Part shown: piece by piece, positions 1-4,615 of the stretch
Numbering within the stretch: position 1 is the stretch's first letter
How the letters are laid out: the number at the start of each line of letters is the position of its first letter
Assembly: GCA_902783905.1 (NCBI GenBank)
Contig: CACZSP010000199.1
Location: 1 to 5,477 of the forward strand
Length of the DNA stretch: 5,477 bases
DNA from: an uncultured Ruminococcus sp.
Lineage (GTDB): Bacteria; Bacillota; Clostridia; Oscillospirales; CAG-272
Direction: 5' to 3'
Notes under the pieces: model-generated
What the model was told of the DNA's origin: nothing
Database searches by the model: none
Seen by the model: the letters and a program-made list of their open reading frames with translations, nothing else
Program-made: the position numbers and the translations under genes

Positions 1-5
1 CGCCG

Positions 6-94
6 AATTTGCGCGAGAATTTCGGTTTTTGCAGCTTTTCAGTTAGATTTCTGCTGAAAAACGTGCAAAAACGTCGCGGTCTCGCGAAGAAATT
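6..94. repeat. layered imperfect foldback (nested inverted repeats)
   Basis: Four nested pairs of exact inverted segments occur in order: AATTT (6-10) with AAATT (90-94), CGCGAGA (12-18) with TCTCGCG (80-86), GTTTTTGC (25-32) with GCAAAAAC (65-72), and TTTTCAG (36-42) with CTGAAAA (54-60). They leave an 11-base loop. In all, 27 base pairs over 89 bases could form one interrupted hairpin in either strand. It might be a processed or structured 3' end, or the remains of a small palindromic element. No gene is seen in 1-186. Confidence 0.5.
67..87 (-). terminator. possible intrinsic terminator of the minus-strand gene run
   Basis: On the transcribed strand TCGCG (87-83), loop AGAC and CGCGA (78-74) form a 5-bp GC-rich hairpin, followed by CG and then TTTTT (71-67). 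Position after the last gene of the run supports a terminator role. The stem is short and there are two bases between stem and T-run, so efficiency may be low. The same bases also belong to the larger foldback around them. Confidence 0.5.
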
Positions 95-125
95 TTTTAA
101 ACAATCCCTATGTAAAATACGGGTG

Positions 126-142
126 TGCGGTGTTTGACCGCA
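126..142 (-). other. 6-bp perfect hairpin downstream of the repeat protein
   Basis: TGCGGT (126-131) and ACCGCA (137-142) form a perfect stem with a 5-base loop, 45 bases after the last stop codon. On the transcribed strand the next T-rich stretch begins only several bases later (CACCCGTATTTT), so it is at best a poor terminator. It may act as a 3' mRNA end stabiliser. Confidence 0.45.
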
Positions 143-186
143 GCAATTACGGCGACGTATACCGCCGGCAGGACGCAAAACAGCTA

Positions 187-510
187 TTATTTGCTGTCAG
201 TGTCCTCTTTTGTGCTTTCCCCGTCTGAAGTGCCGCTTTTTTCTTCGGGTTCTTCATCTATGGCGTTTATTACTTTTCTGGCGGTACCGGCAAAAGCTTT
301 GCCGAGAGATTTACCGGTCTCGCCGAACGTTTTTCCGACTTTTTTCCAGTCTTCCCGGAGATCTTCCTCCTTTTGCGGCTTGTCGGAAGCGGGGGGAGGA
401 TCTATCGCGTCGACGCCTTTTTCGGCAGATTTAATAATGGTTTTTCCGAGGCCGGCAAAGGATTTTCCCAGTCCTTTGCCGGCTTCTTTCCATGAATCCT
501 TTAAGCTCAT
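187..510 (-). CDS. small hydrophilic protein with two Trp/Gly/Lys helix repeats
   Basis: This 107-residue protein has no signal peptide, membrane helix or cysteine. It contains two related 35-residue units, residues 3-37 and 51-85. Each begins L-(K/R)-x-x-W-K, continues with spaced Gly-Lys pairs and ends A-I-D; 14 of 35 positions are identical. The motif GK-x-LGK-x-FAG also occurs in both (11-20 and 66-75) at shifted places. A Pro-rich, charged linker (38-50) joins the units, and an acidic Ser/Thr/Glu/Asp/Lys tail closes the protein (86-107). The repeats could form amphipathic helices with a small Gly/Ala face, which would suit membrane-surface or self-association, but no function is known to me. 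Similar short 'SWKE-x-GK' hypothetical proteins with one unit seem to occur in Clostridia (from memory). The start is supported by AGGAG upstream. It is the last gene before a terminator-like region. Confidence 0.78.
   Translation of the reverse strand: MSLKDSWKEAGKGLGKSFAGLGKTIIKSAEKGVDAIDPPPASDKPQKEEDLREDWKKVGKTFGETGKSLGKAFAGTARKVINAIDEEPEEKSGTSDGESTKEDTDSK
256..504 (-). repeat. duplicated coding unit within the small repeat protein
   Basis: Codons for residues 3-37 (400-504) and 51-85 (256-360) encode two aligned 35-residue units with 14 identical positions, including the Trp, several Gly-Lys pairs and the final AID. The DNA copies have diverged, so the duplication is old and selected at protein level and not a recent tandem copy. 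Confidence 0.65.
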
Positions 511-519
511 AAAACTGCT

Positions 520-524
520 CTCCT
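520..524 (-). promoter_or_regulatory. ribosome binding site of the repeat protein
   Basis: AGGAG, within AGGAGAG, lies 9 bases before the ATG at 510 and about 5 bases after the stop of the hydrolase gene. It is the strongest Shine-Dalgarno in the window and supports the short downstream frame as a real gene. Confidence 0.75.
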
Positions 525-528
525 GATT

Positions 529-1563
529 TCAGTTATTGATAAGACTGTCGAAAAATCCGAGTACGTCGTTCATGAACGATTCGTCAAGTTCGTTGGCGGC
601 GTTCTTGTCCGGAACGTCACCGTCATTGAACCTGTTGACGTATTCAGCGGATGAATCGCTGAGCCAGGCGGTGCTGTGTTCCGCCCGCGGTCCTTCGGAG
701 ATCTCGATACATGTCACGTTGGGATCGGTAAAACTTCCGTCGTAACGGGCAAGACCGATCTCGGGCGGAACGGTTTTATCGTTCGCGCCGTTTATTATAA
801 GCGCGGGCACCTCGCTGCAGTTTACGCAGTCGAAGGCGGAAATATCCGCGTCTTTTCCGAATAGAATAAAATTGTAAAGATAAATGAAACAGTACTGTAT
901 GTCAGCCCAGACCCCGACGTATTTTCTTGCGTTGTACAGCATAACGTCAACAGGTCTGTCGAAACCGGAAACCGAAACTATTCCGTCGATACCGAAATCC
1001 TCGTCCGAGTATTCGTCGGAAAGCATACAGGCGGCGGCGTATCCTCCCGCGCTGTGCCCGAAGATCAGAGCAACAGAGTCCCTGCTGAATTCACCGGTAT
1101 CTCTCAGGAACGCGAGAAAAGCCGCAAGGTCGCGTTTTATCTGAGGAAGACCTTTGATACCGCGTCCCTCGCTTTCGCCGACCCCGGTGGCGTCGTAGGT
1201 CGCTACCGTCCACCCGTCGCAGATAAAGCGCTCGATTTTCGTAAGATGATAGTCTGAGTTGCTCCTGGTTCCGTTGGCAACGACGACCAGTCCTTTGGAT
1301 ATCTCCGGCTCGTAGATCTTGCCTTTCAGAAGATTTCCGTCAGACTTGAAGGTTACTTCGCGCGGATCGGGAATTTCGTCGGAAAGCTCGTCAAACGTGT
1401 AAAGGAAGGGAAGAGTCGAATCGCTCCTTTTGAAAAGCACGGAAAAAACCACGGCTGTCAGAATGAAAGACACCGTTACGTATATCAATACTGCCGCAAG
1501 ACCGATTGAGATAATCTTTTTCAGTCTTGCCTTTTTTGATTTTCCGTTTGATGATTTTAACAC
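529..1563 (-). CDS. membrane-anchored alpha/beta hydrolase with Ser-Asp-His triad
   Basis: This 344-residue protein has a strongly basic N terminus (KSKKARLKK, 8-16) followed by one membrane helix (about 17-44). That predicts N-inside with the catalytic domain outside the cell, anchored and not released (no clear signal peptidase site). The alpha/beta hydrolase domain (about 68-342) shows VVVANGTRSNSDYH (92-105) at the oxyanion region, ATYDATGVGESEG (121-133), the nucleophile elbow GHSAGG (169-174, Ser171), INGANDKTVPP (257-267, Asp262) and RAEHSTAW (293-300, His296). All three catalytic residues are present, so it should be active on esters, amides or similar bonds; the substrate is unknown. 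The start is a GTG directly after an in-frame TAA, so no longer form is possible; only a weak GCGGG lies upstream. CVNC (246-249) is an unusual CxxC just before the acid strand. The gene follows the inverted repeat and ends 18 bases before the next start. Confidence 0.85.
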   Translation of the reverse strand: MLKSSNGKSKKARLKKIISIGLAAVLIYVTVSFILTAVVFSVLFKRSDSTLPFLYTFDELSDEIPDPREVTFKSDGNLLKGKIYEPEISKGLVVVANGTRSNSDYHLTKIERFICDGWTVATYDATGVGESEGRGIKGLPQIKRDLAAFLAFLRDTGEFSRDSVALIFGHSAGGYAAACMLSDEYSDEDFGIDGIVSVSGFDRPVDVMLYNARKYVGVWADIQYCFIYLYNFILFGKDADISAFDCVNCSEVPALIINGANDKTVPPEIGLARYDGSFTDPNVTCIEISEGPRAEHSTAWLSDSSAEYVNRFNDGDVPDKNAANELDESFMNDVLGFFDSLINN

Positions 1564-1591
1564 TTAACGAGACCCGCAGAAATAATGATTT

Positions 1592-1632
1592 ATCCGCGCG
1601 GGAACCTGTAAAAGCGGGATCCCCGCGCGGAT
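1592..1632 (-). repeat. 11-bp GC-rich inverted repeat with a competing terminator-like hairpin
   Basis: ATCCGCGCGGG (1592-1602) is the exact reverse complement of CCCGCGCGGAT (1622-1632), with a 19-base loop. Inside it, on the transcribed strand, GCGGG (1626-1622), GAT and CCCGC (1618-1614) form a second hairpin followed by TTTT (1613-1610), which looks like a short intrinsic terminator. Both use bases 1622-1626 and so exclude each other. The structure lies between the small membrane protein and the second hydrolase and could cause partial termination or mRNA processing there. Confidence 0.6.
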
Positions 1633-1648
1633 TGACGGTGAGTTGAGA

Positions 1649-1963
1649 TCAGAAATCGAAATCAAATCCGCCGTTGGCTGCGATGCCGACTCCGGCAGCG
1701 ATCAGGATAATGACGTAAATGGCGACGACGACAGTCGTGACAATGCCGAGGATCAGGCCGACTCTTGAAAGAATGTAGCCGACTTTGGATGCTCCGGTCA
1801 GAACGCCGCCCTGTGCGACATATTCTTTGCCTTTCTTCACACCGATCGCTCCGAAGATGATCCCGAGGATCATTTCAAACACGAGGCTGAGAATACCGAA
1901 TACAAGCAGATTGGGCTGCGGCTGCACCTGCGCGGGCGCCTGGTAGTTGTAATCCTGGTTCAT
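1649..1963 (-). CDS. small two-helix membrane protein, DUF4190-like
   Basis: This is a 104-residue protein of unknown function. It has a polar Pro/Gln/Tyr-rich N-terminal tail (1-18, including the stretch QVQPQPN), a first hydrophobic helix (19-41, Gly-rich: FGILSLVF...LGIIFGAIG), a basic loop with KKGKEY (43-48) and a polar turn to residue 60, then a long second hydrophobic segment (about 61-95). It ends in an acidic aromatic tail, FDFDF. The layout and the tail are typical of small Bacillota membrane proteins annotated DUF4190 or hypothetical; the family call is by pattern only. The basic loop predicts both termini outside and the loop inside. The start is supported by AGAGG 6 bases upstream. 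The gene sits between the two alpha/beta hydrolases and is bounded by hairpins on both sides, so its level could be set separately from theirs. No catalytic residues are visible. Confidence 0.75.
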   Translation of the reverse strand: MNQDYNYQAPAQVQPQPNLLVFGILSLVFEMILGIIFGAIGVKKGKEYVAQGGVLTGASKVGYILSRVGLILGIVTTVVVAIYVIILIAAGVGIAANGGFDFDF

Positions 1964-1969
1964 GGTAAA

Positions 1970-1974
1970 CCTCT
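1970..1974 (-). promoter_or_regulatory. ribosome binding site of the small membrane protein
   Basis: AGAGG, within AAAAGAGG, lies 6 bases before the ATG at 1963. This is the first clear Shine-Dalgarno in the run of genes and fixes that start. It suggests the gene is initiated independently and not by coupling to the hydrolase upstream. Confidence 0.75.
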
Positions 1975-1986
1975 TTTGTTTATATT

Positions 1987-2009
1987 TTTCAGGGGAAATC
2001 CCCGTGAAA
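1987..2009 (-). other. bulged hairpin in the 46-base gap before the small membrane protein
   Basis: TTTCA (1987-1991) and GGGG (1992-1995) pair with CCCC (2000-2003) and TGAAA (2005-2009), leaving a 4-base loop and one bulged base at 2004. It begins directly after the hydrolase stop. On the transcribed strand it is followed by an A-rich run and not by T residues, so it is not a normal intrinsic terminator. It may mark or protect an mRNA end between the tightly coupled upstream genes and the separately initiated gene downstream. Function is inferred. Confidence 0.5.
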
Positions 2010-2957
2010 TCAGTTTAATCCGTCGAGATAACGCTTTATCGCATTATCGTACGCTTCGGTGTTGTTGATCCTTATCCTCGAGTGAGCGCCTTTATCGAAC
2101 CACACGAGTTTCTTTTCGGATCTGCATTTGTCGAATAAAAGTACCGCCTTGTCCGGGGTCGAATATTTGTCCTCGCGGCTGTGAAGGAAAAGGATGGGGC
2201 GTTTCAGCCGGTCTATCCTCTTCAAAGGACCGTCGGTCACGACGTTGGCTCCCGAGAAGAAGCGAATGTGAATCATGACTCCCTGCATTATGGGGAATCT
2301 CGGCTTTTCCGGCCTGTCGACAATCATGTGATTTTTGAAGGATTCGTAAAAGTTTACGTACATTCCTTCTACGATAATCGAGTCGACGTATTCGGGGCAG
2401 TCGGGAGACGTTTCGGTGAACAGGGCCGTCGAAGCGCCTATGCAAATACCGTGCAGGGTGATCCTTTCGTTTCCGAGTTCGTCGTGAAGCAGCCGGCACC
2501 ACCGGATGACGTCGCGGTATTCCTTATATCCAAGTGAGGATACCTTTCCTTCCGAGTTTCCGTGGGCGCGGTTGTCGATTACGAGAACGTTCAATCCCGC
2601 CTCGCGGAAGGGTTCGGCAAAATAGTAGGAATAGAGCAGCGATTCCATTCTTCCGGCGATTATTATCACCGCACGGCGTCCTCCGAAATCGAAATATTCG
2701 CCGCAGAGTTTCAGTCCGTCGCTGGTTATCGATACCTCGCGTTTTTTATCATAGTATCGCTTTTCCCACGCCATCCCGGTATCGAACATACGCCGGTATT
2801 CCTCGTCGTCGGGGATGCTGCACTCGCGCCCCCACTTTTCCTTTTTGTTTCTGACGAGAAGTATCGTATACAGGACCCCGGACATAATAAGAGTGGGGAA
2901 GAGGAAAAAGAAGAGAAAGATGCCGATTACGGCAAGTGTTATATACAGCCAGAGCAT
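2010..2957 (-). CDS. membrane-anchored alpha/beta hydrolase with Cys in the nucleophile elbow
   Basis: This 315-residue protein begins with an uncharged hydrophobic segment of about 33 residues (2-35, Pro21 in the middle) followed at once by RNKKEKWGR. By the positive-inside rule this favours a cytoplasmic catalytic domain. Residues about 75-312 are an alpha/beta hydrolase: VLVIDNRAHGNSEG (124-137) is the typical strand-loop after the oxyanion region, HGICIGAS (169-176) is the nucleophile elbow, HSREDKYSTP (259-268) gives the acid Asp263, and KGAHSR (289-294) gives His292. The elbow is G-x-C-x-G, so Cys172 stands where Ser is normal, as in dienelactone hydrolases. The fold resembles YqkD/BAAT-type serine hydrolases; the substrate (acyl ester, thioester or lactone) cannot be told. 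The usual HG oxyanion motif is replaced by AGRMES (101-106). The ATG lies 3 bases after the kinase stop and has only a distant GGGG upstream, so translation is probably coupled. It could be a catalytically changed or inactive member. Confidence 0.85.
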   Translation of the reverse strand: MLWLYITLAVIGIFLFFFLFPTLIMSGVLYTILLVRNKKEKWGRECSIPDDEEYRRMFDTGMAWEKRYYDKKREVSITSDGLKLCGEYFDFGGRRAVIIIAGRMESLLYSYYFAEPFREAGLNVLVIDNRAHGNSEGKVSSLGYKEYRDVIRWCRLLHDELGNERITLHGICIGASTALFTETSPDCPEYVDSIIVEGMYVNFYESFKNHMIVDRPEKPRFPIMQGVMIHIRFFSGANVVTDGPLKRIDRLKRPILFLHSREDKYSTPDKAVLLFDKCRSEKKLVWFDKGAHSRIRINNTEAYDNAIKRYLDGLN

Positions 2958-2960
2958 GAT

Positions 2961-4610
2961 TCAAAGTATCCCCAGTATCCAGTGATATATTTCCTGACCG
3001 CCGTCGATAAGGACCGGGTCCGCCAAAGGGCAGATCGAACGGACGGTATCGCAGAGCGTTTCTCCCTCTTCATCGGATATTCCCGATCCTTTGAACAGTA
3101 CGCAGGTCTCGCGGTCCGACGCCTCGTCTATCATCCGGAGAGCTTCTGTCAGAGCCGCCGTCCTGTCAGATGAAACGCAGACCAGTTCTCCGTCGCGCAG
3201 GACTATTTCGTCTCCTTTTTTGCAGCTTATCTCGCGGTAGGAATAATCGCGGGACGCCGTGGTTTCGGAAAGAGTGATAACTCCTTCTATGCCTCTGTTC
3301 ATCTGTTCGAGACGCATAGCGATATCATCGCTGTCCTGAATATCCATGGCTATCGCGAAATAACCCTCGGCAAAGCTTTCGCTGGGGATGACGGTTACGT
3401 TTTTATCCGGGCGGAGAGAGGCCGCCTGACGGGCCGCAAGGATAACGTTTTTGTTGTTCGGAAGCACCGCTATCGCATCAGCGTCAAGCCGGTCGAAGGC
3501 GTCGACGAAATCGTTCGAAGAAGAATTCATCGTCACCCCGCCGTCGAGGACGACGTCGCAGCCGAGATCGGAAAAGAGCTGCTTTACGCCTTCTCCGTTT
3601 GCTACGGCGATTACGGCAAGCGGTTTGTGTTCTTTCTTTTTTTCTACCGTTTTGTCGTGTTCGTTGTGCTGGATCTGCATGTTTTCCAGCTTGAAGGTAA
3701 GAAATTCTCCGTATTTCTGGGAGTTGTGAATAATATTCGCGGGTTTTTTCGTGTGCACGTGGACTTTTACGCGCTTGCCGTCCTGAACGCAGACGATCGA
3801 CTCGCCGCGGCTTTTCAGCATCGAAATATATTTTTCGAGAGAGAAGGACTGATCGTATTCCCCGTTCGACATAAGCTGGAGAATAAACTCCATGCAGTAA
3901 CCGTCTTCGAAACGGCTGTTTTCGTCGAAGAGAGAAAAATCGGGTGACGGAGCCGCGTCGTTCCGGGTTTCGGTGACGTCGCTTCCGGGATCTATCGTTT
4001 CTCCGCGGAGATAGCACAGCATTCCTTCGAAAATGAGTATGAAACCGTAGGCTCCGCTGTCGACGACGCCCGCTTCCTTCAGTACGGGAAGCATCTCGGG
4101 AGTAAAGGAAAGCGTCTTTTTCATCTCGGCGACGTACATCGCGAGAAGCGAATCGACAGTCGTATTTCTCGTGATCTGCGTTCTTATGTGTTCGATGCCT
4201 TCCCTGGCTGCCGAGAGCATAGTCCCTTCAACGGGATTAATTACCGCTTCGTAGGCGGTGCGGTATCCGCGGATGAGTCCTGCACGCAGCTCCCCCGGGC
4301 CGAGAAGTCCGCATCTGGACAGTTCCAGGAAAAAGCCCTTGAAAAACTGCGAAAGAATGACTCCCGAATTGCCTCTGGCGCCGAGCAGCATTCCGTCGCT
4401 CAGCGATTTCAGATATCTTCCCGATTCTTCGGTCGGTTTTGCCGAATCAAGACCGTTTTTGAGGGTCATGTACATGTTGGTTCCGGTGTCTCCGTCCGGA
4501 ACCGGGAAGACGTTCATTTTATTGACTTCGGCCTCGTATCTGTGAAGATTGGCCAGGCCGTTTCTGAGCATCAGATCGAGGTGTATACCGTTTATCCTTT
4601 TGACCGACAT
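2961..4610 (-). CDS. fakA: FakA/YloV-like fatty acid kinase catalytic subunit (DhaL domain protein)
   Basis: The product is 549 residues, close to the usual length of FakA/YloV (about 550). FakA is a cytoplasmic ATP-dependent kinase that phosphorylates fatty acids held by FakB (DegV-family) proteins, feeding acyl phosphates to phospholipid synthesis. The N-terminal DhaL nucleotide-binding domain (about 1-200) shows NVFPVPDGDTGTNM, whose Asp39 and Asp41 should bind Mg2+, then GARGNSGVILSQ (77-88), PVEGTM (126-131) and GVVDSGAYG (181-189). The middle domain has the YC...EF motif (238-242) and VHVHT (283-287), the Cys and His residues thought to bind zinc in FakA. The C-terminal domain shows GGVTMN (357-362), LPNNKNVILAA (383-393) and a terminal DGGQ. 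The Gln usual in GGQTMN is Val here. I chose ATG 4610. An in-frame TTG at 4619 would overlap the symporter stop (TTGA) and add three residues; neither start has a clear Shine-Dalgarno, so coupling is likely. No fakB, asp23-like yloU, rpmB or recG neighbour is present. Confidence 0.88.
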   Translation of the reverse strand: MSVKRINGIHLDLMLRNGLANLHRYEAEVNKMNVFPVPDGDTGTNMYMTLKNGLDSAKPTEESGRYLKSLSDGMLLGARGNSGVILSQFFKGFFLELSRCGLLGPGELRAGLIRGYRTAYEAVINPVEGTMLSAAREGIEHIRTQITRNTTVDSLLAMYVAEMKKTLSFTPEMLPVLKEAGVVDSGAYGFILIFEGMLCYLRGETIDPGSDVTETRNDAAPSPDFSLFDENSRFEDGYCMEFILQLMSNGEYDQSFSLEKYISMLKSRGESIVCVQDGKRVKVHVHTKKPANIIHNSQKYGEFLTFKLENMQIQHNEHDKTVEKKKEHKPLAVIAVANGEGVKQLFSDLGCDVVLDGGVTMNSSSNDFVDAFDRLDADAIAVLPNNKNVILAARQAASLRPDKNVTVIPSESFAEGYFAIAMDIQDSDDIAMRLEQMNRGIEGVITLSETTASRDYSYREISCKKGDEIVLRDGELVCVSSDRTAALTEALRMIDEASDRETCVLFKGSGISDEEGETLCDTVRSICPLADPVLIDGGQEIYHWILGIL

Positions 4611-4615
4611 CTGAA

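Noticed and set aside
88..123. A/T-rich tract as a promoter on either strand
   Set aside because: TAAAAT-like and TTTACA-like strings occur, but no pair has acceptable spacing and no gene is visible for them to serve.
125..526. 133-codon plus-strand frame opposite the small repeat protein
   Set aside because: The minus-strand frame has an internal protein repeat and a strong AGGAG, while the plus frame is a low-complexity Ser/Pro/Phe sequence with no such support.
1975..2009. Possible promoter for the small membrane protein (TATAAA-like sequence near 1980)
   Set aside because: The -10-like element has no acceptable -35 at normal spacing, and the region also forms the bulged hairpin, so a promoter cannot be supported.
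2562..3173. 203-codon open frame on the plus strand
   Set aside because: It lies antisense across the end of the kinase gene and the start of the hydrolase gene, both of which have clear family motifs. It has no recognisable domain or good ribosome binding site and is best explained as a shadow frame.
3484..4017. 177-codon Arg-rich minus-strand frame inside the kinase gene
   Set aside because: It is an overlapping frame of a well-supported gene; the extreme Arg content is typical of reading GC-rich codons out of frame.
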